DNA of 64,000 nucleotides from NCBI GenBank assembly GCA_030278955.1, contig JAOANR010000004.1, forward strand, positions 12,698,428-12,762,427, in the 5' to 3' direction. This DNA comes from Hygrophila difformis (taxonomy: Eukaryota > Streptophyta > Magnoliopsida > Lamiales > Acanthaceae). Made by a program: the position numbers and the translations under genes. The notes below the pieces were generated by a model that did no database searches, had not been told where the DNA came from, and worked only from the letters and a program-made list of their open reading frames with translations. Within the stretch, counting starts at the first letter, position 1; each line of letters starts with the position of its first letter. Below are positions 23,901 to 35,300 of this stretch, piece after piece.

Positions 23901-25062
23901 GATGCCTTGAAGGAAGAGATACGAAGGATCAAGGAGGAGGAAGAGCAGGCAATGAGGGAAGCTTTGGGTTTAGCTCCAAAGCGTGCATCAAAATCCCATG
24001 GTAATCGATTGGATAAACATGAATTTGCTGAACTTACAAAACGTGGTTCTACCGCAGAAGACTTGGGAGCTGGTCACGCTGAAGCAGCTCATGTTCAAGG
24101 TCTTGGCTTTTCAAGGTGACATTTCTAAATCTAATACTCCCTCCGTTTTTCAAAAATTTTAACATTCCTGCATTTCAAGTTATCCAATGCACATTTTTAA
24201 TGCTTAATATCTCAAATTGTGTAAAAGTAAAAATTATAAAAAATTGATATTATAAAACTACGCGATTAGACGAATCTAACAAGATCCCACTTGACTATGT
24301 TTTATCTTGTTTAACTATGTTAAAAATTTGAATCAAAGTTACTTAGTGAATAGTAACAACTATGCAAATGTTACAATTTTTAACAAACGGAGGGAGTATA
24401 TGACATTTCTGAAGCAGCTCATGTTCAAGGTCTTTGCTAAAATGCGGGCATATTTAGTACGGGGGGATAATATAGAAGTAATATATGATTACGGTGGATA
24501 ATATTAGCAGTCGTTCACATCTCTTGAAACCAAACATATGTAGTTAAAACCAACATGATTGATAACACTGTTCTCCTTGTTTTTTGGTTATTGAAGGAGT
24601 CTCTTATTTTGTGATATATGCAAACTTTTCTTCCTTTCTCTGCTCGAGGTTGGTATTGGGATTTCCCTGCAACCTATACAATCATGTGTTATAGAAATGG
24701 TTAATTGTTGAAATGCAAAAAAAATACATAAGATCGAACAAGATGAATGGGCCGCTTTATTGACAAAGTTTTGGTGTGTCTGCAGGGGATCTCGCCAATC
24801 AGAAGAATCAAGTTTGCCAGCCATTCTGAAGCCCGATCAATCAATTGACAAGGCAAACACGACCTTGCCTCCCTCGTCTTCTAAGAAGGAACAAGAAGAT
24901 CCAGAAGATGAAAGCAGCAAAAAGAGAAGGAAGCATGAAGAGAAGAGAAGCGAGAAGCATGAGCAGCGGGAGAGGCGTGAGAAGAGGCATTCCCGAGATT
25001 CTGATGTCAAGAGGAAGCACAAGAAACACAAGGAGAAGAGAAGGCACGATGATTCAGATTGA
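17912..25062 (+). CDS. MMTAG2-like nuclear protein, four exons, 225 aa
   Basis: Exons 17912-17954, 22278-22367, 23848-24115 and 24786-25062 (43+90+268+277 = 678 nt) have GT-AG borders and compatible phases. The start ATG gives [14 protein letters not shown]; the stop is TGA at 25060-25062. Residues 1-55 form the conserved block of the multiple myeloma tumor-associated protein 2 family: [31 protein letters not shown]. Residues 58-85 are a charged helix ([18 protein letters not shown]). Residues 120-133 contain [16 protein letters not shown]. Residues 165-225 are a K/R/E-rich tail ([15 protein letters not shown]) resembling nuclear localisation and SR-like regions. Vertebrate members are nuclear and bind RNA; the plant function is not established. 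Intron 1 is 4.3 kb and transposon-filled, intron 3 carries a MITE. No break is seen, so it is probably functional. Confidence 0.92.
18200..19810 (-). mobile_element. Decayed Ty1/copia fragment in intron 1
   Basis: Read on the minus strand, scattered pieces match copia polymerase order: an [13 protein letters not shown] segment near 18770-18710, then a K.LYGLK-like segment near 18400 and a VYVDD-like position near 18260. All frames are interrupted by stops and indels and no LTRs are recognisable. It lies antisense to the host gene. Confidence 0.55.
18897..19062. repeat. 83-bp tandem duplication
   Basis: Positions 18897-18979 and 18980-19062 are nearly identical (three or so differences). A partial third copy of the first 25 bp (ATTGAGAATCAGTTTCATG) lies at 18863-18887. 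It is inside the decayed copia fragment. Confidence 0.85.
19921..20662. mobile_element. Non-autonomous hAT-like element, 742 bp, TSD TCTATAAA
   Basis: The left end CAGTGGGGGACCTA and the reverse complement of the right end CAGAGGCGGACCGAGG are imperfect TIRs with the hAT-style CAG start. The 8-bp direct repeat TCTATAAA flanks it at 19913-19920 and 20663-20670, perfect. The interior is AT-rich without a transposase and holds a SINE. Confidence 0.88.
20210..20332 (-). mobile_element. SINE family 1, nested in the hAT-like element
   Basis: It is flanked by a 16-bp target duplication GTTTTCCAATCTATTT (20194-20209 and 20333-20348). The T-run at the left is the A-tail read in reverse. The GGATTCGAATCC B-box-like sequence and the GGAGCCATTGAAGGCATGG end are shared with the copy at 17166. 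Confidence 0.85.
20842..21168. mobile_element. Stowaway-like MITE, 327 bp
   Basis: CTTCCTCTGTCCCAATAAG at the left and the inverse of ATAATGGGATGGAGGAAG at the right form TIRs flanked by TA. Non-coding and AT-rich; in intron 1 of the MMTAG2-like gene. Confidence 0.78.
21591..21778. mobile_element. 188-bp TIR MITE, TSD AACAAGCC
   Basis: The termini CTATGTTGCTCGGACTC and (reverse complement) CTGTGTAGCTCGGACTC differ at two bases. Perfect 8-bp flanks AACAAGCC lie at 21583-21590 and 21779-21786. The interior is GC-rich (GGGTACGGGTGTCCGACACG) and partly palindromic. Superfamily not certain; the 8-bp TSD favours hAT. Confidence 0.82.
22370..23845. other. Intron 2 of the MMTAG2-like gene, nothing further assigned
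   Basis: Mostly T-rich intronic sequence. The purine-rich stretch 23020-23390 (GAAGATGACTACATCC, GTTGGTTGATGAGG) may be a decayed element, but no family was recognised. Confidence 0.4.
24137..24396. mobile_element. Stowaway-like MITE family A, in intron 3
   Basis: CTCCCTCCGTTTTTC at the left and AAACGGAGGGAG at the right are TIRs, with TA on each side. The core is the reverse complement of the copy at 770-1013. It lies within intron 3 of the MMTAG2-like gene, 21 bp after the splice donor. Confidence 0.88.
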
Positions 25063-25504
25063 TTTGACAAAAGGTTTATCATACCCATTGAGCATTATTA
25101 GCCTTGTTGGCTGCCTCCTGAATCTGTCCTCAGTGATTTATCTGTTATTACATCCAGATTGATTGTGTCCTTAATTAATGTTTCTTGGGCAATATGCACA
25201 ATATGCTATTACACTGATTTCCTGTTACAGGCCGGGCTCAAGATCCGACTTTGCATTTGTATTATGTAAGTGGGGTAACAGATGATGAAATGGAATTCGT
25301 GTACCTGAGTTAAATTCATTGAGAATTTGGGAAGGATTTCGTTCAAGAATCAACATTAGGATGAATATGTGCATGGAGTATTATTACTTAGATGTGATGT
25401 AATAATAATGTACACGATTAAAATAAATATATATAGAAGTATATGTTTGCAGTCTGTTGGTGTACACGATTCTAAATATGCACTATTAATTTAGAAATCA
25501 TTAC

Positions 25505-26300
25505 TTAAGTGTGCAAATTCACATATTGGTTAGTGTGGTGATAAAACATGTTAAATTGGACCGGCATCTTGATAATTACCTTCATCGGAATCACCGTCCC
25601 CATTTCCATCGCCAACCTCTTGCTCCACTTCAACCGCCTTGTCCACACTGTCATCACCTCCGAATTCAGCCTCCACATCGGCCCCATCCCGCTTCGCATC
25701 ACTCCACCTCACCAAACTCCGATTCCCCACTTTTACATATTTTCCTAAATACATTAATAATTATATCCCTCTTCACATTTCCCACGCATTCCCCAAAAAA
25801 CCTTTTTTACTACACTACTATCCTCCTTCAAGTCCGGGTGTACAAAACCCCCTTCGTTCTTGAGGGCCATCACACATGAAAACTCTGCTGAAGGAATCTT
25901 CACGATCGTGTCATTCCCTATTCTAAAACACTCGCCCTCAACGTCATAGCTATCCACTATCGCTTCCAACCAACACAAACTACTTACCCTTTTGGCCATT
26001 TCGTGAAATGCCAAAACGGGGGCTGTATCATCGCTTCCCTCTGTTCAGCCGTCAATTTCCCTCGATGATCGTAATGAAATACTGTGGCGAACACCGTGTA
26101 ACTTACCAGCCCCCCATGACCCGCAGGCTTCTTCTTCTTTCCTATGCTACCCTTTTCCTTGCCTTCCCCACTATTCCTTTCCCCTAAATCTTTCGCATTT
26201 TCCTCTGCCTCCTCCTCTCTACTCTTGTTTCCTTTTCCTGCAACACTCTTTGGCGCCATCACCAGGCACCCTGCACACCCAACACAACATTTCATATTCA
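25505..26300 (-). pseudogene. Antisense gene relic of unknown family
   Basis: Three overlapping minus-strand frames line up as one decayed gene: 26295-25984 (basic KGNKSREEEAEENAKD segment ending PPFWHFTKWPKG), 26014-25754 (SSLCWLEAIVDSYDVEGECFRIGND, VKIPSAEFSCVMALKNEGGF) and 25754-25551 (acidic GDGNGDGDSDEG tail). A frameshift near 26000 and another near 25750 separate them. The middle part vaguely resembles the N-terminal domains of plant Ulp1/MULE-associated proteins, but this is not secure. The copia insertion at 26333 lies just upstream of its 5' end. Confidence 0.4.
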
Positions 26301-26332
26301 GACTTGTCTACCTTTCAACTAACAGCACAGAC

Positions 26333-26795
26333 TGTTGTAAAATTGGAGACCCCACAAAAGCAGACATCGAAAGCTACAAGGAAAAGAGAAAAGAGAAGGA
26401 GACAAGGATCCCGAGGCGTGCAAAATTGCACTGGACTAAAGAACTTATCCGGCGAGAGTACCGGTGTTCTCCAGGCTTCAACGGGTTATCTACCGGAGGT
26501 GGCAGAGACAGGAATCAATGGCTTGTAACAGTGGAAATGGAGAGACGAGAGATTGAGATTATATCTCAGTCTGTTCTGCTCTTCAATGGCAGATATATAG
26601 TGATAAGAGAGCCGTTCAGATCCGCAAAAAAAAGAAAGCTCACGTTGCCCTCTCACGTGCTTAGATATGCGAATCTCTCAATCCGGGAATATCTCAAATC
26701 TCAACAGACCTCACGTCCTCTTACTCCCTTGACTTGGTCAGGGATAGGTAGAATCTATAGCTTTTACAATACACTAAATTTAGAATTGTTCAACA
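26333..26795 (-). repeat. LTR of the 26.3-30.9 kb copia element (3' LTR)
   Basis: Adjacent to the polypurine tract, so it is the 3' LTR in element orientation. ORFs across it (243 codons plus strand from 26144) are LTR shadows. Confidence 0.9.
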
Positions 26796-29700
26796 ATCCC
26801 CCACATATTGTAAAAGCATGTCCATATGTACCACTGAGTAGTCCAATGTCTCAAACTAGTGTGTTACCACTATGAACTAGTCATTGACTGAGAAGACATG
26901 ATCCACGGAACAATTGGTGAAGCTTTAAGCTTCTATGAACCAAAGATTCCTATTATGAAACAGTGGTCCCAACAGTCACATTGGACTAAGTATGCCATTG
27001 TTCAACGCGGTTTTGCGCCCATAGGCCATGCGCGTGCCTGTAGTTCATGAGTGCTCTAGAGAATTAGCCAAATTCTCATAGGAGCGGCCCCACTCCACAC
27101 TCATATAGGTAGTATCATCAAGTGTATTCTGCATACAATACACCACCCTATAAGGGCTATGAAACTATTAAGAGTATAACTCAACCCTCATTTAAATATG
27201 CAGTAATGAGCACAACACACATCATAGGAATGAGATATAAATGGACTGTGCTCCAGATAATCACATCAACTTGTTATTACCCATATGAACTTACTTCATG
27301 GGATCTCCAATCACATAAGTTGGGTTCCTGTTGCTGTAGATTATTCAAGATGGCTCTTAAATCTCATTCCCCTCGATGTTTCAAATATTTTTCCTCTTGT
27401 AAGAGGTTTTGTCAGATGATTGGCCAAATTCACTTCTGACCTTACATAATTTATGGAAATAATTCCATCTCTCATTATAAAATTTTGTTTTAGCTATAGC
27501 TATTGCCGATTGGCAATCACAGTAAATTGACACAAATGAATTTAGAGTTGTGCCCACAATTTTATGCTTTGATGTTTTTCAACCACTCAACATTACTGCT
27601 ATCTAATTCCAATGCAATGAACTCAAACTTCATTGTGGATTTTAGCTATTATTGCTTGATTGGTTGACTCTCATGTGACTACCTTTTACTGATGTAAATA
27701 CATAACTAGTGGATTTCACTTCATTGGAATCAAACATCCAATTAGCATGATTATATCCCCATAGGATAATAAAATCCACTGCATTAGATACCATAATTCA
27801 TGGTACCTCTCAAGTATCTCATCGGTCTATCTAATGTAGTCCAATGTTAATAATTCGAATTATGAGTGTACCTGCTTAGTCTACTCACAACACAAGTTAT
27901 ATTGGATCTCATAGAGCTCATCATATATAATAAATTTCCAATAATTTGTGCATATTTAGACTAAGCAACAGGTTCACCTCTATATTATTATTTTTTATTT
28001 TGCATTAGGATCATAAGGAGTGTCTACAGGAGTCACCTCATAGTGTCAAAACTTATTAATAAGTTTCTCAAGATAATGCTCTTGAGTCACTGTGATTCCA
28101 ACACTCGAACTTATGACTTTCATGCCTACCATCACACTAGCTTCTCATAATTTTTTCATATCAAATTTATAAGCTAGAGCTCACTTAGTGTTAAACACTA
28201 TATTGAGTGAAGTTCCAAGATTAACATATCATCCACATACAAACTAAGGATAATGCATTCTCCATTGGCTTGCTTAGTATACAATATTATCCACATTTGT
28301 AGAAGAAAATCCAAGTGCAAGTAAAGTTTGGTTAAACTTCTCATTTCATTGTTTAGGGGCTCGTATTAACCCATACAATGAATTTAGTTACTTGTACACT
28401 TTATTTCTTTATTATGTTGAACTATATTTCTTCTTCCAAATTTCCATTCATAAAACGTCGTTTAATATCCATTTGATGGACCACAATGTTATATACCGAA
28501 GCTAAAGCTATTCTTGTCACTTGCGTGAAGGTATCAAAATAATATTTTATTTTGTCTAACCTTTCGCCACCAATCTAGCTTTAGTTCTCTATACAACCAT
28601 CAAGATTAAACTTTCTTTTAAAATCAACTCAATACAAATAGGTTTTGCTCATGTTGACAATTCAACCAAAACCCAAGTTTGATTTTGTAAAAGAAAGTCA
28701 ATCACTATTTGAATGGCCTTAATTGGATGAAGATATCGCTTGAAAGTAATTCAGATAATCACTATTTGTGAATTTTGTGTAAAAGTCACCACCGAAAGAT
28801 AAAACTTTCTTTTGTCTTTTACTTCACCTCAGTGAATCATCTGAAATACCCAATTGTTCAACTCAAGTTGTATTAAACTCACAATATTGTGGATCTCTAA
28901 TTTATGTATACATAATATTTTCCTACAAAGGAATATATTCTCAACTAATTAAATATTTTTGTTTCGATTATTGAATTGTACTCAAGTACATCACTTTTCA
29001 ATAATAAGAAACAAATATGTTCCATTTTAGAAGCATAGCCTACAAATCAATAGTTTTGATCTCACTGGTCCTACTCTATACTTTTAGGACCAAGAAGCAT
29101 TAACCTTATCTAGGCACCCCCACACTTTTAAATATTGAAGGCTGATAGGGACTCATCTCCATCTTTTGGTAGGATTTTTCCTATCCTTTTGAAGATGATT
29201 TGAGTTAAAGTTGTTTCACTCCACAATTGATGCACTCACTTGCATCAAGATTATTGTTTCGCTTGATTTTATTGTTCTCCACATCTATTTTATACACTTA
29301 AAATTTAAGTATAAATTTTGTGTATCTCAAGTGATCATCAACAAACGTGACAGTATTTCTTGCCACCTCAAGTTGGTTTTGTTTGAGATCATCTAAATTA
29401 GAGTGGACTAAAAATCAACATACTAGATTCTCTAAATATTGTAGGACATTATTTCTTAGTTATTAACTTAATATGGACTCTGCACATATTTAATATTTAA
29501 TCCTTTCAGTAATAGAATTACCAACACATGGGATTAAACCAAAATATAAATCCAATTAACATAAGAAATAATAAATATCCTAATCTACCATGCCTCATAT
29601 CAAGCAAGTCAAATAAACATAATGATATTTAACTATTTAAATATCTAGCATGCCTCATTGATCAAGCGAAACAATTAAATAAAGTAACTAAACCCATTCT

Positions 29701-29929
29701 CATTATCAATGAGGTTTAGCACTAAAGAATGTGCATAGGATTAATATTTCCATCTGCCTTCACCAAATCTGCTCCAAATTGAGTCATAATCACATCAAAA
29801 TAATAATATCAATATTCTCTAACAAATATTTTTCCTGATGTGATAAAACTACATAACATGTCGGTATCTAGTAATTTACCTCACTCCACATATGAGACAT
29901 TGGGGAAAGATAAATAGAAAATGGGGTAC

Positions 29930-30440
29930 TTACCTTTGAAGCCCCAGCCGACACTAACACCAAACATACATACCCTACTGTTAGAAGCCCCCACTCACAG
30001 AATGAGTTTTTTTAGCTTTTAATTACCAACGTTTTCATCACCCGCAAGGCAGATCTCCCAATGTCTGCCCTTCCTATCCCCTTTACTATTCCTCCATATG
30101 CCCTTTCATTGACGCTGAATTCGACTGCAGCAAGTATGGACGCACGGACAGACAGTACAAGTTCTCCTGGAAACTCGATTCCTGGATTCCACCTTCGGCA
30201 CCGGTGACGGCAATAAGTGGAGTCACGGTGACCGACGCGTTGAACTCGTCGGCCCTCAACTGACGGCGCAGACAGGAGATCTACTCAACGGTGGACGACT
30301 GCCATCCTCCCCGTTGTCCTTTTTCCAGCGGCGACGGCGGTGTCGGCCATTTACATCCGTTTGGCCAGTCGTGTAACCTTCGTCAGAAATAATTGGCTTC
30401 CCAGGATTTGGGAACGAGTCTACAAATCGGAGGCCTGAAT
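29930..30440. other. GC-richer block inside the copia element
   Basis: Between the decayed interior and the 5' LTR there is a block of higher GC (CGACGGCGGTGTCGGCC, CACCGGTGACGGCAATAAG) unlike the rest of the element. It may be element leader or captured host sequence; I cannot assign it. Confidence 0.3.
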
Positions 30441-30453
30441 AAGTTCTTTAGAT

Positions 30454-30922
30454 TGTTGTAAAATTGGAGACCCCACAAAAGCAGACATCGAAAGCTACAA
30501 GGAAAAGAGAAAAGAGAAGGAGACAAGGATCCCGAGGCGTGCAAAATTGCACTGGACTAAAGAACTTATCCGGCGAGAGTACCGGTGTTCTCCAGGCTTC
30601 AACGGGTTATCTACCGGAGGTGGCAGAGACAGGAATCAATGGCTTGTAACAGTGGAAATGGAGAGACGAGAGATTGAGATTATATCTCAGTCTGTTCTGC
30701 TCTTCAATGGCAGATATATAGTGATAAGAGAGCCGTTCAGATCCGCAAAAAAAAGAAAGCTCACGTTGCCCTCTCACTCTCACGTGCTTAGATATGCGAA
30801 TCTCTCAATCCGGGAATATCTCAAATCTCAACAGACCTCACGTCCTCTTACTCCCTTGACTTGGTCAGGGATAGGTAGAATCTATACCTTTTACAATACA
30901 CTAAATTTAGAATTGTTCAACA
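30454..30922 (-). repeat. LTR of the 26.3-30.9 kb copia element (5' LTR)
   Basis: Nearly identical to 26333-26795 except for a duplicated TCTCAC. A standard TGGTATCAGAGC primer-binding site was not seen inside it. Confidence 0.9.
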
Positions 30923-31436
30923 CAGACCACCATCAAACTTCACAAAATCAATTCAAATTCCATTACATTTTAACTCATTCAACATCTCAAAGACACATCT
31001 CATTATGTGAATCACCACCACTGTTTTAAAAAACGGTAGAGAGGCGCGAGGCGCGCCTCGACTCGAGGCGGCTGCTTTTCGAACTTGAGGCGCCGCCTCA
31101 AACACAGCCAGGAAAACTTGCGCCTTACCTTTGGTGAGGCGGTCAAGGCGTTCGAGGCAGCAGAGGCAGTTCGAGGCGGTGCAAAAGATAGAGCATCTTT
31201 TAGGGCGGAGCGAAGACCAACATCTCTTGAGCAGACCCTTCCCGACTCGATCTCCAATGGAGCAGCACCATGTTCGGAGCAAGAAAGGACTTCTGAAAGT
31301 ATAGGAAAGACAGACTGGAGATTTCTCTGGAGCAGCGCCTTTTGTAGGATTTCGGGAAGGAGAAAGGGGACTTAAAGAGGAAATATATGTGGCATAGGAC
31401 GAAGGGCAGACTTAAAAGAGGAAATAAATATGGCAT

Positions 31437-32179
31437 TGTTGTAATAAAATATAACAAGCCTATGAGCTATATACTCCCTCCGTCCCATTAAAAGTGGCCA
31501 CTATTTCTTTTTGGGGTGTCCCATTAAAAGTGGCCACTTTCCCTTTTAAGTAAATTAGATTAACATAAACATAATTAAAAACCCCACAATAATGACAATT
31601 GTACTTTCTGCACAAAGTCCCTATATATGTTTAACCATTAATATCTCAAAATGGGTATAAATAAAAATTATATAAAATATATATTCCAAAACTATACGAT
31701 TAGACGATTCCAACAAGATCACACTTGACTATTTTAGTCTTTCTACATCATTACGATAACATTAAGTCAAAGTTAAATAATAAATATGGTTAAAAGTCAA
31801 ATGTAACCATTATAAATTAGATGGATGAATTAGTCAAATTTACTCACACCACTTTAACTACTAAATCCCACTACCTAAATTCCCGTGCCCAAAAGAAAGG
31901 GGCCACTTATATTGGGACGGAGGGAGTATAATTATATGTATGAGGTGTCTATGTACTATATATTAATAGTGCAAATGAAATAAAGAACATGAGGCAATTA
32001 TTATCACTAGAGAGATATAATCGTTGATGTATCATTTGTTCATTTCATTGCCTGAATTTATAGAGTGCAATGCTTCACTCTTTGACCAATCAAGCCCACT
32101 AAATCTGCTTGATAATTTTGACAATAGTATACATTAAATACATTCACATGCATGTGTTGTGTAACAGTGCATCTCAACA
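31437..32179 (-). repeat. 3' LTR of the nested copia, carrying a MITE
   Basis: About 288 bp of LTR sequence once the MITE and one TA are removed. Small indels (for example TTA in GGCAATTATTATC) distinguish it from the other LTR. Confidence 0.9.
31474..31926. mobile_element. Stowaway-like MITE inside the copia LTR, 453 bp
   Basis: CTCCCTCCGTCCCATTAAAAG and the inverse of TTATATTGGGACGGAGGGAG are the termini, flanked by TA (31472-31473, 31927-31928). The 5' LTR at 37102 has the uninterrupted site GAGCTATATATAATTATATG, so insertion and TA duplication are shown directly. Confidence 0.97.
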
Positions 32180-32333
32180 CTCCCCCTGAATGTATTAAAT
32201 ACAAAGAATATGCCTCGTTAAAACCTTACAAGAAAAAAACCCAATAGGAAAAAAAATCCTAGTGAAGGAAAAAGAGTACAGTATTCCTGTATCCAGTGCT
32301 CCCCTGATTTGGACATCATTTTAAATTTCGAAG

Positions 32334-35300
32334 TCACCGTATTCCAATTTTCTTCACGAGCTTCTCGAATGTTGCAGTCGGCAGTGACTTGGTAAATAGA
32401 TCCGCCGAATTATTCTCCGACCGAATTTGTTGCACATCGATTTCACCATTCTTTTGAAGATCATGAGTGTAGAAGAATTTTGGTGAAATATGCTTCATTC
32501 TATCTCCTTTGATATAACCTCCTTTCAATTGGGCTATGCAAGCCGAATTATTTTCAAATAAAATTATCGGGGGCATTTGTGGTTCATTAATTAAACCACA
32601 ACTCTTCAATATATGTTGAGTCATTGACCTCAACCAAACGCATTCTCGACTTGCCTCATGGATTGCTAATATTTCGGCATGATTAGAAGAAGTAGCAGTT
32701 AGAGTCTGCTTCATTGATCTCCAAGAGATAGCAGCTCCACTACACGTGAAGATATAGCCTGTTTGAGATTTGACTTTGTGTGGGTTTGACAAATAACCTT
32801 CATCAGCATAGCCGATTAACTCATGTTGAGAGTTCTTTGGGTAAAATAACCCAAGATCAATTGTTCCTTGAAGATAGCGAAAAATGTGCTTTATGCCCTT
32901 CCAATGTCGTTGAGTAGGGCAAGAACTGAATCTTGCTAGTAAATTGACTGCAAACGCAATATCAGGTCGCGTGTTGTTTGCAAGATACATTAAAGCGCTA
33001 ATTGTGCTTAAATATGGCATTTCAGGGCCAAGTTGCACTTCATTATCTTCTTTTGGCCTAAATGGATCCTTTGCAGGATTAAGTGCCCGAACGACCATTG
33101 GATTATTTAGCGGATGAGCATAATCCATTCGAAATTGCTTTAATACCTTTAGGGTATAAGCTGATTGATGAACAAATATTCCTCTTTCCAAATGCTCAAT
33201 TTTTAGGCCAAGGCAAAATTTCATTTTCCCGAAATCCTTGATTTCGAACTCCTTTCTCAAATATTCAACTGCCTTTTTCAACTCTTCAGGAGTTCCAATT
33301 AAATTTAAATCGTCAACATAGACTGCGACGATCACAAATTCTGACCCATTTTTCTTTATAAATACACAAGGACGGATAGGGTCATTTGTATAACCTTCCT
33401 TTATCAAACTTTCACTGAGGTGGTTATACCACATTCGACCAGATTGCTTGAGCCCATACAATGATTTTTGCAATTTGATGGAATAAGTTTCTCTGGGTTT
33501 TGAGTTGCAAGGCTCAGGTAACTTAAACCCTTCAGGTATTTTCATATAAATATCATTTTCCAATGAGCCATATAAATATGCAGTAACAACATCCATCAGC
33601 CTCATTTCGAGATTTTCTCATACTGCTAGGTTCATTAGATACCTGAATGTTATTCCATCCATAATCGGGGAATATGTTTCCTCAAAATCAATTCCCGGTC
33701 TTTGGGAAAAACCTTGGGCTACAAGCCTTGCCTTATATTTGGTAATTTTATTATTTTCATTTCTTGTTCTCACAAACACCAATCTGTAGCCAACAGGCTT
33801 CACATTTTTTGGTGTTTGGACAATAGGGCCGAATACTTTTCGTTTATTCAGTGAATCTAGTTCAGACTGAATCACATCTTTTCATTTTGGCGAATCATTT
33901 CTTTTCTGACATTCTTCAACTGATCTTAGTTCAGGATCCTCATTATTTTCCATTACATCGAGTGCGACGTTGTATGCAAAAGCATTATCAACATTTGTTT
34001 CTTTTCGGTTCCAACATTTCCCAGTATTGATATAATTGAAAAAAGTTTCAATAACTTCATTTTCATCTGGGTGAATATTTTCACGTTCAACCTTTTCGGG
34101 GGTTGAATCAATTTCTCCTTTGGGAGTATCATCGGTGATTGATTTATCACCCATATGGATAATTTTCTTCTTTCGCTGATTTTTATCCTTGGAACCCAAA
34201 GCCCTACCACGCTTTAGGCGTGCAGTAGGTTGATTTGCACTCGGAATATGCCCTTTTGGGACATTTATATTAGCTGGTGCATTTATTGCATCATTTATAT
34301 ATGATTTTGTGACTTTAGCAGCATCATTAAAAGCATCGGGTAATTGATTTGCAATTCCCTGCAAATGCACAATTCTTTGAACTTCAAGTTCGCATTGCCT
34401 TGTACGAGGATCAAGGAAATCAAATGGACTTTGCCAAGATAATTTCTTTTTCAGTTGATCATTTCCTCCCCCTAATGTTGGGAATTGAGTTTCATCAAAA
34501 TGACAATCTGCAAATCTTGCAGTAAATAAATCACCCGTTTTTTGCTCAAGATATTTAATAATCGATGGTGATTCATACCCGACATATATGCCCAACCTTC
34601 TTTGAGGTCCCATTTTTGTGCGTTGTGGTGGCGCAATCGGTACATAAACCGCACACCCAAAAATTCGCAAGTGAGATATATTGGGCTCCTTTCCAAACAC
34701 AATTTGTGTAGGGGAGTAGCTATGATAGCTTGTCGACCTTATTTTCACAAGTGCTGCTGCATGCAATATAGCATGTCCCCAAGCAGAAACAGGGAGTTTT
34801 GATTTCATTAACAAGGGTCTTGCAATTAATTGCAATCGTTTAATAAATGATTCTGCCAAACCATTTTGCGTGTGCACATGAGGCACAGGATGTTCAACAG
34901 TAATTCCAATCGACATGCAGAAATCATCAAATGCATGTGATGTATATTCTCCAGCATTATCAAGGCGTATTTTCTTTATAGGATGATCTGGAAACTATGC
35001 TCGCAATTTTATAATTTGTGCAAGTAACCTTGCAAATGCCAAATTGCGAGTTGATAATAAACAAGCGTATGACCAGCGTGATGACGCATCAATTAGTACC
35101 ATAAAGTACTTGAAAGGTCCACACGGTGGATCAATAGGTCCACATATATCGCCTTGAATTCTTTCTAGGAATGTAGGGGATTCAATTCCCACTTTTATTG
35201 AAGATGGTCTGGTTATCAATTTCCTTTGTGAACATGCTGCACAATTAAACTCATTTAGGTTCAATATCATTTGCCTTTTCAATGTGTAGCCATTTGAATT

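Larger units (their letters stand above)
26333..30922 (-). mobile_element. Ty1/copia LTR element, reverse orientation, decayed interior
   Basis: LTRs at 26333-26795 (463 bp) and 30454-30922 (469 bp) start TGTTGTAAAATTGG and end TTGTTCAACA. They differ by a 6-bp TCTCAC indel and about one substitution. A perfect 5-bp TSD CAGAC flanks it (26328-26332 and 30923-30927). AATCCCCCACATA at 26796-26808 is a polypurine tract on the minus strand. The interior has minus-strand copia polymerase remnants: an RNase H-side piece near 27850-27660 (RYL.GTMNYGI-like) and a reverse-transcriptase piece near 28400-28200 (LYVDDMLI-like), with stops throughout. It cannot be autonomous. Confidence 0.9.

Noticed and set aside
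26144..26875. 243-codon plus-strand ORF
   Set aside because: It runs across the copia LTR (26333-26795), and most of it recurs as a shorter ORF in the other LTR; it has no recognised domain and is a by-product of the LTR sequence.
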